This document shows, in pieces, positions 9,630 to 19,300 of a stretch of DNA of 64,000 nucleotides. Numbering within the stretch: the first letter of the stretch is position 1; every line of letters begins with the position of its first letter. The position numbers and the translations under genes were made by a program. The stretch covers positions 62,001 through 126,000 of the forward strand of contig DASRBN010000027.1 of NCBI GenBank assembly GCA_035653615.1. Direction: 5' to 3'. The DNA is from Ktedonobacteraceae bacterium. Lineage in GTDB: Bacteria > Chloroflexota > Ktedonobacteria > Ktedonobacterales > Ktedonobacteraceae. The notes under the pieces are model-generated. The model saw nothing but the letters and a program-made list of their open reading frames with translations. It was not told where the DNA came from and ran no database searches.

Positions 9630-9659
9630 TTGTCTCTATGCCCTGATCCTCTTTATAAT
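9630..9659 (+). promoter_or_regulatory. Sigma70-type promoter for the glycosyltransferase gene
   Basis: TTGTCT at 9630-9635 and a perfect TATAAT at 9654-9659, 18 bases apart. The glycosyltransferase ATG is 35 bases after the -10 box. Confidence 0.6.
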
Positions 9660-9694
9660 TATGAAGAATACATTCTCTAGAATAGAGCAAACTG

Positions 9695-10966
9695 ATGAAA
9701 AAACAACGTTTCTGGTCCCTGTCGCGCCTGCTTCTATGGGGCCATATAGTGGGGATTGTCACCTTTTACCTTGCCCTCTGGCTGCGCACCAGGCCGCCCA
9801 AAGAAGAGCGCCTACAGCAATTGCCGCCCGCGTACCAGGCCCCTTTTTTCCCGGAACATCACCCGCTGGTCTCTATCATCCTGCCCGCTCGTGACGAGGA
9901 GCGCAACATCCGCCGCTGCGTTGAATCACTGCTCGCGCAAGATTACGACAACTATGAAGTAATCGTGGTTGACGATGGCTCGACCGACGCCACGCCGCAC
10001 ATCCTCGATGATCTGCTGGCAACTCACCCGCGCAGAAATCGCCTGTACGTGCTGCGATTGCGCGACGAGTTACCGGAGGGTTGGGCCGGTAAACCTCACG
10101 CCATCCATAAAGGCGCGCAGGAGGCGCGTGGCTCGTGGCTGCTTTTTACCGACGCGGATACCTGGCACGCGCCGGCGGCTCTGAGTACTGCCCTCGCGCG
10201 GGCAACCCGCGAGCAGATCGACATGCTCTCTTATGGCACGCAGCAGGAACTACCCGGCTTCTGGGAGAAGGTCGTGATGCCGCTTGCCTACATGGGCATC
10301 ATGATGCAGTATCCGCCGCGGAAGATCAACGATCCGCTCAGTTCTATTGCGCTGGCGAATGGGCAATTCATCCTGATACGCCGCTCCGTCTATGACATCC
10401 TGGGTGGCTATGCGCGCCCGGACCTGCGCGATACGCTGATCGATGACCGCGACCTGGCGCATATCGTCAAATGGAGCGGCTTTCGCCTGCGCATGTTCGA
10501 TGGTCGAGACCTGGTACACGCGCGCATGTATCGCGGGCTGCGAGACACCTGGCGCGGCTGGCTCAAAAATGCCTTCTTAGGCAGCCGCGGTGGCAATGCT
10601 TTCACGCTCTTGCAGCTTATTGGATTGCCCATGATTTCTATTGTACCGTTTCTTTTGCCGCTGCTGTTGTGGATAAGATGGTTAGGGACAAGGCTGGTTC
10701 CTGGGAAGGAGCAGACAGGGACGTTCCCACCCTGCACGAAGATTACCCCGGCCGAGTTGGGTGCGGTTACATTACTTGAACTGCTGCCCTTGCTCGCGTA
10801 CAAGAATTGGGTAGACAGAGAACTTCGGGTGCCCTGGTATTACGCGTTCACGTTTCCCCTGGCGGGCGCGATATTTGAGGGAATCGTGGCACAATCCGCG
10901 TGGCGCGTGCTTACGGGCAGGGGCGTAGATTGGCGCGGGCGGCGGTACTTCAAGACGAAAGCATAG
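9695..10966 (+). CDS. Membrane-bound family 2 glycosyltransferase
   Basis: 423 residues. One N-terminal membrane helix (LLLWGHIVGIVTFYLALWL), then a GT-A domain (about 55-290): VSIILPARDEERNIRRCVES, nucleotide-binding VVDDGSTD, metal-binding TDADTWH, acceptor-side GQFILIRRSVYDILGGY, and a DDRDL motif in place of the processive QxxRW. Several C-terminal helices follow. The layout matches membrane glycosyltransferases acting on lipid or carotenoid-like acceptors (HpnB/CrtQ-like groups); the acceptor cannot be told from sequence. No good ribosome binding site is visible, but a sigma70-type promoter lies just upstream. It is divergent from CopCD. Confidence 0.85.
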   Translation: MKKQRFWSLSRLLLWGHIVGIVTFYLALWLRTRPPKEERLQQLPPAYQAPFFPEHHPLVSIILPARDEERNIRRCVESLLAQDYDNYEVIVVDDGSTDATPHILDDLLATHPRRNRLYVLRLRDELPEGWAGKPHAIHKGAQEARGSWLLFTDADTWHAPAALSTALARATREQIDMLSYGTQQELPGFWEKVVMPLAYMGIMMQYPPRKINDPLSSIALANGQFILIRRSVYDILGGYARPDLRDTLIDDRDLAHIVKWSGFRLRMFDGRDLVHARMYRGLRDTWRGWLKNAFLGSRGGNAFTLLQLIGLPMISIVPFLLPLLLWIRWLGTRLVPGKEQTGTFPPCTKITPAELGAVTLLELLPLLAYKNWVDRELRVPWYYAFTFPLAGAIFEGIVAQSAWRVLTGRGVDWRGRRYFKTKA

Positions 10967-11017
10967 CTTCAGTGGGGCCATGTATGGTTTTTCACAGAGT
11001 ACAGCGGCAAGGGACGC

Positions 11018-11061
11018 GGGCCGATACATCGGCGCTGGGCGCGATCAATCGGCCCCTACGG
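11018..11061 (+). repeat. Dispersed intergenic repeat, GGGCCGAT family
   Basis: Two GGGCCGATNNATCGGC-like palindromes joined by GCTGGGC and ending CGGCCCCTACGG. A reverse-oriented copy with about five differences lies at 34446-34500, and a third copy sits inside a coding sequence at 27199-27239. Confidence 0.75.
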
Positions 11062-11131
11062 TATATTGTTTTCAGGCCGCCTGGCGTGCGATAATATCTT
11101 TGTCAAAATGCGGAACTAGAAAGAGAAATAG

Positions 11132-13582
11132 ATGCTGGAAACAAGTTTGCCACCTGAATTGCAACGACGCAGGGAAGACATTCCACTGATAACCGGCCAG
11201 GGACATTACGTGGATGATCTCAGACCCCCTGAAGGGCGACCGGCTATTTTGCATATGGCGGTAGTGCGCAGTCCCTATGCCCATGCCACGATAAAGCATA
11301 TGCAGCTAGATGCGGCACGAGCAGTGCCAGGCGTGGTTGCCGTCTTTTCTGGCGCGGAACTTGTGCGGAATATGCCCACGCTTTTTTCTATTCCCATGCC
11401 CGGCCTCAAGAAGCCGGAACGCCGGCCCATGGCCATGGACAGGGTACGTTATGTAGGCGACCCGGTTGCGGTCCTGGTGGCTGAGAGCCTGTATGCCGCG
11501 GAGGATGCTCGCGACCTGGTTGAGATAGACTACGAGCCATTGCCTGCTGTGACCGACCCGGAAGCCGCGCTGGCCCCGGACGCGCCGCTCCTGTATGACG
11601 ATTTCGGCTCGAATATGGCCGTCCTCGCGCCTGCCGGGGGCGGCGATATCGAGGCGGCTTTCAAGAACGCGGATGGGGTGGTGCGCCTGCGCGTGGTCAA
11701 CCAGCGTGTAGCTCCCAGCACTATGGAACCTCGTGCCTGTATGTTCGATTATGATCCGGCGAGCGGCCAGCTCACAGCCTGGTTATCCTCGCAAGCCATT
11801 TACACGGCGCGGGATACGCTGGCAAACTTCCTGGGTATCGATCGCGGTCGCATTCACGCATATAACGCCGATGTGGGTGGTGGCTTCGGCACGAAGTCGG
11901 GCTTCGTGGGCGAAGAGATTGTGGCAGCTTCCCTGGCAGTGAGGCTGGGACGGCCCGTCAAGTGGATCGAGACGCGCAACGAAAATTTGCAGGCCCAATC
12001 GCATGGCCGGGGCCAGATCAACTATATCGAGGCCGCTTACAAAAATGACGGACAACTACTCGGTATCAGGATACGTACCATTGCCGACCTGGGCGCCTTT
12101 CTGCTGGGTGTAACGGTCATGGTGCCGAACGGCACGCCGTATATGTTGAGCGGTCCTTATCGCGTGCAGGCGGTTGATAGCCAGGTGGCCGGCGTCTTTA
12201 CTAACAAAATACCGACGGCACCATACCGGGGAGCGGGCAGGCCCGAGGCAGCGTACGTCCTTGAGCGCACGATGGATCGTATCGCGCAAGAACTGCATCT
12301 CGATCCTGTTGATGTGCGGCGTCGCAATTTTATCCCGCCGGACGCCTTTCCTTATAAAACGGTGACAGGCCTGGAATATGATAGCGGCAATTACGTGCTG
12401 GCGTTGAATAAGGCGCTGGAACTGGCCGATTACGCGGGCTGGCGAGCGAAGCAGCAGGAGCAGCGCAAGACGAACAGTGCAAGGTTACTGGGCATCGGGC
12501 TATGTACGTTTGTCGAAAATTCGGGCGGCGCTATGAGCAGGCCGGGTATGCCGCAGGAAGCGGCGACGGTACGCATTCGCCGCGATGGGACAATACTGGT
12601 GCTCAGCGGTGTGGCAACCAATGGGCAGGGGCACTTCACGGCCTTCGCGCAGATTGCGTCCCAGACCTTCAACCTGCCCGCCTCGAAGATCGAGGTGCGC
12701 ATGAACGATACGGCGCTGCCAGCTTTCGGTATTGGCACCTTTGGCAGCCGCACGCTCCAGACATCCGGTTCAGCTGTGCTGCTGGCGGCGGAGGCGGTGC
12801 GCGACAAGGCGTTCTCGGTAGCGGCGCGCCAGCTGGAGGCCGACCCGGCAGACTTGATGATGGAAAATGGACGTGTGGTGGTGCGCGGTGTTCCCTCGCG
12901 AGCAATTGAACTGGGCGAGCTTGCACGGCTGGTGGAGGAGCAGCCGGATTTGATTGAAAACGAGGCTCCCAATCCGGCCAACGGTGTGCCTATCGAGGGG
13001 CTGGCGGCATGGCGCGAGTTCAGCCCGCCCAATTCGACGTTTTCTTCCGGCACGCACCTCGCGGTGGTCGAGGTAGATACGGATACGGGAGAAGTGCATT
13101 TCCGAAAGTTTGTGGCGGTCGATGACTGCGGGCGCGTATTCAATCCCTACCTGGTAGATGCGCAGGTGCATGGCGCGCTGGCGCAGGGCATCGGCCAGGC
13201 GCTCTACGAAGAGGTGCTTTACGACACGAATGGGCAGCTACTCACCGGTACGTTGATGGACTATACGATGCCCAACAGCGAGCAGATACCAGAATTTGTG
13301 ACCGTGACAGTGGAGACGCCCTCTTTCCGCAATCCTCTCGGCGCCAAAGGTGTGGGCGAGGGTGGCACTATCGGAGCGCCGCCCGCGGTCGTTAACGCTG
13401 TGCTGGACGCGCTGGCCCCTCTTGGCATCAAGACGATTGATATGCCGCTCAAGCCGGAGAAAATCTGGTCGCTCATCCAGGCGGCTCGCAATGGTACGCT
13501 GCAACAGGAGGTGCCCGAGCCGCCGCCCGTCTTTAAGGCCGGGACGGAGAAACCAAAAGGGGATGTGCCTGATTTTGCCTGA
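11132..13582 (+). CDS. Molybdenum hydroxylase large subunit (form II CoxL / xanthine dehydrogenase family)
   Basis: 816 residues, the length expected for the molybdopterin-binding subunit of xanthine dehydrogenase-type enzymes. The N-terminal hammerhead domain (about 20-130) is followed by the MoCo-binding domains. The active-site loop reads PYRGAGR at 364-370, the form II signature, not the AYRCSFR of true aerobic CO dehydrogenase; no loop Cys is present. The catalytic Glu is E743 in GVGEGG. These enzymes hydroxylate heterocycles or aldehydes at a Mo centre and need an FeS subunit and an FAD subunit; neither is adjacent. The last 30 residues are Pro/Lys-rich and look like a linker tail. The true substrate is unknown. 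A fragment of a Mo cofactor gene lies at the left edge of the window. Confidence 0.9.
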   Translation: MLETSLPPELQRRREDIPLITGQGHYVDDLRPPEGRPAILHMAVVRSPYAHATIKHMQLDAARAVPGVVAVFSGAELVRNMPTLFSIPMPGLKKPERRPMAMDRVRYVGDPVAVLVAESLYAAEDARDLVEIDYEPLPAVTDPEAALAPDAPLLYDDFGSNMAVLAPAGGGDIEAAFKNADGVVRLRVVNQRVAPSTMEPRACMFDYDPASGQLTAWLSSQAIYTARDTLANFLGIDRGRIHAYNADVGGGFGTKSGFVGEEIVAASLAVRLGRPVKWIETRNENLQAQSHGRGQINYIEAAYKNDGQLLGIRIRTIADLGAFLLGVTVMVPNGTPYMLSGPYRVQAVDSQVAGVFTNKIPTAPYRGAGRPEAAYVLERTMDRIAQELHLDPVDVRRRNFIPPDAFPYKTVTGLEYDSGNYVLALNKALELADYAGWRAKQQEQRKTNSARLLGIGLCTFVENSGGAMSRPGMPQEAATVRIRRDGTILVLSGVATNGQGHFTAFAQIASQTFNLPASKIEVRMNDTALPAFGIGTFGSRTLQTSGSAVLLAAEAVRDKAFSVAARQLEADPADLMMENGRVVVRGVPSRAIELGELARLVEEQPDLIENEAPNPANGVPIEGLAAWREFSPPNSTFSSGTHLAVVEVDTDTGEVHFRKFVAVDDCGRVFNPYLVDAQVHGALAQGIGQALYEEVLYDTNGQLLTGTLMDYTMPNSEQIPEFVTVTVETPSFRNPLGAKGVGEGGTIGAPPAVVNAVLDALAPLGIKTIDMPLKPEKIWSLIQAARNGTLQQEVPEPPPVFKAGTEKPKGDVPDFA

Positions 13583-13836
13583 GTTGCCACATTTTTGGCA
13601 TCCTCAAGCCAGAATTTTACCAGAAGTATGAGACAATCTTCAGATTTGAGCCTTCTACGAAGTAGGTATATTATATCTGGTGCGAGCTACAATGAAATCC
13701 TATCAATCACATTACCGCGAGGTCACCCTTCTGCTAGTCTGCGCCGCGCCCAATCGCTGGGAGTCCCGCCTGGGGTAGCACGTGGACGCGACGGCAGGAG
13801 GGGGTTTACGGAGTGCGCTCCGATGCCTGGCCCCGC

Positions 13837-14580
13837 TCAGGGGGTGTAGAGTTCAGCCGAGGCCAGAGCATCGCTATCACTTCCATATCCCCCGGCGACC
13901 AGGACGTTGCCATTGCTGAGTCTGGTGGCTGTGTGGAACACACGGGCATCATGCAGAGAACTAGTAAGCAACCAGATACCAGTATTGGGATCATAGAGTT
14001 CGGCCGAGGCCAGAGGGGGGCTGCTATCATCTGCCTGTCCTCCAACGACCAGGACGGTGCCGTTGGGGAGCAGGGTGGCGGTGTGTTCCTCACGGGCATC
14101 ATTCATGGAGCCAGTCTTTGACCAGTAGCCTTTCCTGGGATGATACAGTTCAGCCGATGCGTCGTTTCCCCAACCCCCGGCGACCAGGACTTTGCCATTA
14201 GTGAGTAAGGTGGCCGTGTGATTCCAACGGCCTGAGTGCAGGGAGCCAGTCTCCGACCAGGTACCGGTCCTGGGATCATACAGTTCAGCTAACATCCCTG
14301 GGTCAGGCCCGTCGTTTGAGAAGCCGCCAGCGACCAGGACGTGGCCGTCCGGGAGCAAGGTAGACGTGTGAAGAGTACGGTAAGTACTCATGAAGCCAGT
14401 ATACGCCCAGGTGCCATGCCTGGCATGGGGGATCGCTTCTGGCCGGGCCAGCACTCGCTCAGGCAACCAGGCAGCAAGCGTTGCTGCGGCCACGACTCCC
14501 ACCATGCTCCTCACGGCCTGGCGACGTGTCAATTTGTCATCCACTATCGTTGTGGTGAGGTCTTCCAACCACTGTGCCAT
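13837..14580 (-). CDS. Tat-exported Kelch-repeat protein, probably truncated
   Basis: 247 residues. The N-terminus has a twin-arginine signal (LTRRQAVRSMVGVVAAATLAAWLP). Four Kelch blades follow, each of the form HTATLLPNGKVLVAGG ... ASAELYDPxTGxW. Closed Kelch propellers normally have six or seven blades, and the frame stops inside blade 4, at AELYTP, where the other blades continue DPRTGTW. The protein is therefore either truncated or a half-propeller that dimerises; no clear blade remains downstream of the stop. AAGGA precedes the ATG by 8 bases. Function unknown; secreted Kelch proteins often bind carbohydrate or protein. Confidence 0.8.
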   Translation of the reverse strand: MAQWLEDLTTTIVDDKLTRRQAVRSMVGVVAAATLAAWLPERVLARPEAIPHARHGTWAYTGFMSTYRTLHTSTLLPDGHVLVAGGFSNDGPDPGMLAELYDPRTGTWSETGSLHSGRWNHTATLLTNGKVLVAGGWGNDASAELYHPRKGYWSKTGSMNDAREEHTATLLPNGTVLVVGGQADDSSPPLASAELYDPNTGIWLLTSSLHDARVFHTATRLSNGNVLVAGGYGSDSDALASAELYTP

Positions 14581-14780
14581 GATTATTTCCTTCTGTACTG
14601 AAAACGACGATAAGAATGCTGCTTGCTCATTCTACGATTTTGACGGCTCAGTTTCCATAAAGACCCCTGTTGAGTGGCGAGACCTTGAAGCAGTAATTGA
14701 TCGGCCCTTTCGTCCATGCTGGATTATTTTGTCAAACTCCATAATCTGGCCCCTATCACCCGTAGGCCGCCTTATCCCTC

Positions 14781-16280
14781 CTACCTCAAATTGATCCACA
14801 CCGTCTTCATCTGCGTATACGCATCCAGCACGGCGTGTCCCATTTCGCGACCGTAGCCGCTTTGTTTGTAGCCACCGAAAGGCGCGGCCGCGTCGAACAT
14901 GTTGTAGGTGTTGACCCAGACGACACCGGATTTGAGCAGCGCCGCCATGCGATGCGCTTTTTTGATATCGCTCGTCCAGACACCGGCGGCGAGGCCGTAG
15001 ATCGATTTGTTGGCGCGAGCGGCCACTTCCTCGATATCCTCGAACGGCAGGGCTACGACGACCGGCCCGAAAATCTCTTCGCGGGCGATGGTCATATCGT
15101 CGCGTACGTTATCGAACACGGTGGGCTGGACAAAGTAGCCTTGAGCCAGCTCACCGTCGAGTTTTGGACGCTCCCCGCCGCTGGTAACGACCGCGCCCTC
15201 ACGTTTGCCAGCATCGATGTAGCCGGTGACGCGCTCGAGTTGCTCCTGCGAGACGAGCGGGCCGATATCGGTGGCCTGGTCGATACCCGCTCCCAGATTC
15301 ATTTTGTTGGCCGCATCCGCCAATCCCTGCACTACCTGCTCATAGACCGACTTATGCACGAAGAGGCGACTGCCCGCCGTGCATACCTGGCCCTGATTGA
15401 AGAAAATCGCATTCATCGCACCGCGAATGGCATATTTCATATCGGCGTCTGGGAAGATGATGTCGGGCGATTTGCCGCCGAGTTCCAGCGTAACCTTTTT
15501 CAGGTTGCCCGCGCTGGCCTGCAAGATCTTCTTGCCGACCTCGGTCGAGCCGGTGAAGGCGATCTTGTCCACGTCGGGATGCGCGGCCAGCGCGGCCCCG
15601 GCCGTTTCGCCAAAACCGGGGACGATATTGACCACGCCCTCGGGAATGCCGGCTTCGAGCACCAGTTCTCCCAGGCGCAGGGCTGTGAGCGGCGTTTGCT
15701 CCGCCGGTTTGAGAACGGCGGTGTTGCCACAGGCCAGCGCGGGTGCCAGCTTCCAGGCCGCCATCTGCAAGGGGAAGTTCCAGGGGATGATCTGGCCCAC
15801 GACGCCGAGCGGCTCGCGCAGGGTATAGGTGAACATGTTGGGGATCGAAACCGGAATGGTATCGCCCTCCAGCTTGGTGGCCCAGCCCGCGAAATAGCGG
15901 AAGTGATCGGCGGTCAGCGGCACATCTCCACCTCTGGAATATTTGATGGGCTTGCCGTTGTCCAGCGTCTCCAGCAATGCCAGTTCCTCGGCGTGTTGCT
16001 CGATCAGCTCGGCGACGCGCCAGAGCAGGCGACCGCGTTGGGAAGGGGTGAGTCTGGGCCAGGGGCCGCTTTCGAAGGCCTTGCGCGCGGCGGAGACGGC
16101 GCGATTGATATCTTCGGCATCGCCCTCTGCGACTTTCGCCAGCACCTGCCCATTGGCCGGGTTGATGGTGTCGAAGGTTTTGCCGCTGGCCGCCTCAACC
16201 CATTGCCCGCCGATGAGCATTTTGACCGGTTGCTGCCGCAAAAAGGGGATCCGGGTCGTATCTGCTGTATTTGTTGTCAT
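14781..16280 (-). CDS. NAD(P)-dependent aldehyde dehydrogenase
   Basis: 499 residues, the full length for the ALDH superfamily. It oxidises an aldehyde to a carboxylic acid with NAD(P)+ in the cytoplasm. Catalytic C300 lies in GQVCTAGSR and the general-base Glu in LELGGKSP; the cofactor loop is FTGSTEVGK and the oxyanion Asn is in IPWNFP. The C-terminal FGGYKQSGYGREMG is typical of betaine aldehyde/ALDH1-type enzymes. AAGGAG lies 10 bases upstream of the ATG. It follows the big VPS10-like gene by 23 bases on the same strand, so both are probably one transcript. Substrate unassigned. Confidence 0.94.
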   Translation of the reverse strand: MTTNTADTTRIPFLRQQPVKMLIGGQWVEAASGKTFDTINPANGQVLAKVAEGDAEDINRAVSAARKAFESGPWPRLTPSQRGRLLWRVAELIEQHAEELALLETLDNGKPIKYSRGGDVPLTADHFRYFAGWATKLEGDTIPVSIPNMFTYTLREPLGVVGQIIPWNFPLQMAAWKLAPALACGNTAVLKPAEQTPLTALRLGELVLEAGIPEGVVNIVPGFGETAGAALAAHPDVDKIAFTGSTEVGKKILQASAGNLKKVTLELGGKSPDIIFPDADMKYAIRGAMNAIFFNQGQVCTAGSRLFVHKSVYEQVVQGLADAANKMNLGAGIDQATDIGPLVSQEQLERVTGYIDAGKREGAVVTSGGERPKLDGELAQGYFVQPTVFDNVRDDMTIAREEIFGPVVVALPFEDIEEVAARANKSIYGLAAGVWTSDIKKAHRMAALLKSGVVWVNTYNMFDAAAPFGGYKQSGYGREMGHAVLDAYTQMKTVWINLR

Positions 16281-16303
16281 GGTTGTTGGTCTCCTTGATA
16301 CGC

Positions 16304-19300
16304 TTACTTTTTGGGCGGCGTGGCGGTGGGGATGATGGCGGGGATGTCCGCCTGCCGCACGCGGTCGTTCAACGCTTTGACGTCGGTATCGATGATCTCC
16401 TGCAGGCGTTGCAGTTGCGCGTCGATACGGGCTACGAGGTCGTCAAACAGTTCGTACTCCTGCCGCGTTGGAGCGGCATCGGCGCTCGAGACGACACCGC
16501 CCAGGGTGGCGAGCTTGGCGTTGAGTTTGGCCGGATAGTTGAGCGTGTCCTGCCGGCTCCTGGCCTTGAACTGTATCAGTTCATCCTCGACCGGCAGCAG
16601 GTGATCCTTGATGGTTTTCCCTAGCCGGGCGATGGCTTCATGCTCCGGCAGTTCCTGCGTGCGCTGCTCCCAATCTTCCACCTGCCGGCGAATAGTGCGC
16701 AGCGTGTTGATGGCCTCGTGGGTCTGCGAAAGCTTCTCATGGATTTTCATACGCAGGTCGAACTGCGCTTCCAGCTCCTGCTGGGTTGCCGTTACGCGTG
16801 GGTCTTTGCGAATCTCGAACGACTCGATGAGCGACTGATCGCCAACGGTCAACCGCACGCGATAGACGCCTGGTGGCACGAGCGGGCCTGCAAGTGTGGC
16901 CTCGGAGGCTACATAGCCCTGCACGCGCTTCGCGTCCGGGTAGCGCATATTCCAGACGAAGCGATTCGCGCCCGACTCTTTGGGGATCGGCGGCCCTTTT
17001 TCTCCCGATTCCTGCTCCTCTTCCTTCGTATCGAGGGTTTCATCCGTATCGGCGGGTGGGTCGGTAAAGGTTGGTGGCGCGGTCGCCTCCAGTTCTTCCG
17101 TCTCGACCTTGCTGCTGAACGAGCGAATCTCCCTGTCCTGAGCATCCAGGAAGGTGAGTGTGATCTCCCCGGCGGGCTTTTCTTTGAGGTAATAGCTGAC
17201 AATCACGCCGTTGGGCGGGTTCTGGCCGGCATTGAGATTGCGTTCCACCTTTTTGCCGTCCGGCTGCACTTCGACACGCGCGGTAATCATGGTAGTGCCT
17301 GTGCCGCGGTAATATTTGCCCGATTCAGGCGCGCGGGCGTAGCCATAGTTGGTCTGGAAACGAGTGGTGGGACGAGGCCTGAAAAGGTACACCGGGCTAT
17401 TCTGGACATCCTGATCTACCTGGCGCAAGGGTGTGATGTCGTCCAGTATCCAGAACGAGCGCCCGTGGGTGGCGGCGATGAGATCGTCATCCTTGACTGC
17501 CAGGTCGTGAATGGGGACGATGGGCAGGTTGCGCTGCAGCGATTGCCAGTGCGCGCCATCGTCAAAGGAGACGAGGATGCCCAGCTCGGTTCCGGCATAG
17601 AGCAGGCCGCGCCGCTGCGGGTCTTCGCGAATGACGCGCGTGAAGGCATTTCCGGCGATGCCATTGGTGATCTTTGTCCAGGTCTGCCCGTAATTGTTGG
17701 TTTTATACAGGTAGGGCTGGAAGTCGTCGAGCTTGTAGCGCGTGGCGGCAAGGTAGGCCGTGGCCGGGTCGTGCGGCGATGGCTCGATGATGCTGATGAG
17801 CGCCCATTCGGGCAGGTCTTCAGGTGTGACGTTCTGCCAGCTCGCGCCGTTATCGCGCGAGATATGCACGAGGCCATCGTCGGAACCGGCCCAGAACAGG
17901 CCCTGTTTGAGTGGCGATTCGGCGAAGGCGAAGATGGTGCAGTAGTATTCCGCGCCGGTATTGTCTTTGGTAATGGGGCCGCCAGAGGCTTCCAACTTCG
18001 TGACATCGTTGCGTGTCAGGTCTGGACTGATGATCTGCCAGCTGCTGCCCTCGTCGGTTGAGCGGAAGACATGGTTGCCGGTGACATACAGCACGTTGGG
18101 GTCATGTGGCGAAATGAGGATGGGATAGGTCCACTGGAAGCGATATTTCTGGTCCTTCGCGCCCCAACCGGAGGCCAGTTCGGGCCAGACATCGATGTTG
18201 CGCTCCTGGCCGCTGCGATGGTCGTAACGGCTCAGGTAGCCCTGGTAGCTTCCGGCAAAGACGATGTTGGGATCGTCGGGCCGCACGGCGATGTAGCCGC
18301 TTTCGCCGCCGCCGATTTCATACGTATCGACCTCGGTAATGCCGGCAAGGTTTGAACGACTCGGCACGCTGATAGTGGAGTTATCCTGCTGGGCGCCATA
18401 CAGACGATAGGGCACCTGGTTGTCGGTGGTGATGTGATAAAACTCCACGGTGGGCTGGTTGTAGATGCTGGACCAGCTTTCTCCACCATTGAAGGTGACA
18501 GTCGCGCCTCCATCGTTGCCTTCAATCATACGCTGCGGATTGTGGGGGTCGATCCACAGGTCGTGGTGATCGCCGTGCGGTATGGAGACTTCAAAGAAGG
18601 TGCGCCCGCCATCGTTCGATTTCCAGGCCTGCACATTGAGTATCCAGAGCGTTTCGGGGTCCTGCGGATGGGCGTAGATATGCATGTAGTACCAGGGCCG
18701 ACCGCGCAGGCTGCGATCTTCGCTAAGCCGCTGCCAGCTCGCGCCTCCATCATCGGAGCGGAAGAGCGCGCCATCTTCGGCCTCGATAATAGCCCAGACG
18801 CGATCAGTTCTGGCGGGCGAGACGGTGATGCCGATTTTGCCCAGCAGTCCTTTTGGCAGGCCAGGGTTGCGGGTGATCTCCGTCCAGGTATCGCCGCCGT
18901 CGGTGGATTTGAAGATGCCGCTGCCTTCGCCGCCGCTGGTGAGCGTCCACGGCCATCTGCGCGCCTCCCAGAACGTGGCATAGAGGATGCGCGGATTGTT
19001 GGGGTCCATTGCCAGGTCGATGGCTCCGGCGTGCTCGCTTCTAAAGAGGATGTGTTCCCAGGTTTTGCCGCCATCCTTTGAGCGATAGACGCCGCGTTCG
19101 GGATTGGGTCCGTGGGCATGGCCCAATGCCGCTACGTAGACCAGGTCGGGATTATGGGGATGGATGCGCACCTTGGCGATGTGGCGGGTATTCTCCAGAC
19201 CGAGGTGTATCCAGGTTTTGCCCGCATCGGTCGATTTGTAGACGCCATCGCCATGCGAGACGTTGCCGCGAATAGTTGTCTCGCCCATGCCAGCGTAGAT

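Noticed and set aside
12430-13143. 237-codon minus-strand frame inside the molybdenum hydroxylase gene
   Set aside because: Shadow of the CoxL-like coding sequence; Ser/Ala/Pro-rich with no recognisable domain.
14835-16298. 487-codon plus-strand frame opposite the aldehyde dehydrogenase
   Set aside because: It is a mirror of a highly conserved gene, with no family resemblance and no ribosome binding site; long antisense frames are common opposite GC-rich genes.
16640-18061. 473-codon plus-strand frame opposite the VPS10-like gene
   Set aside because: Antisense shadow; its composition follows the codons of the VPS10 gene and no domain is visible.
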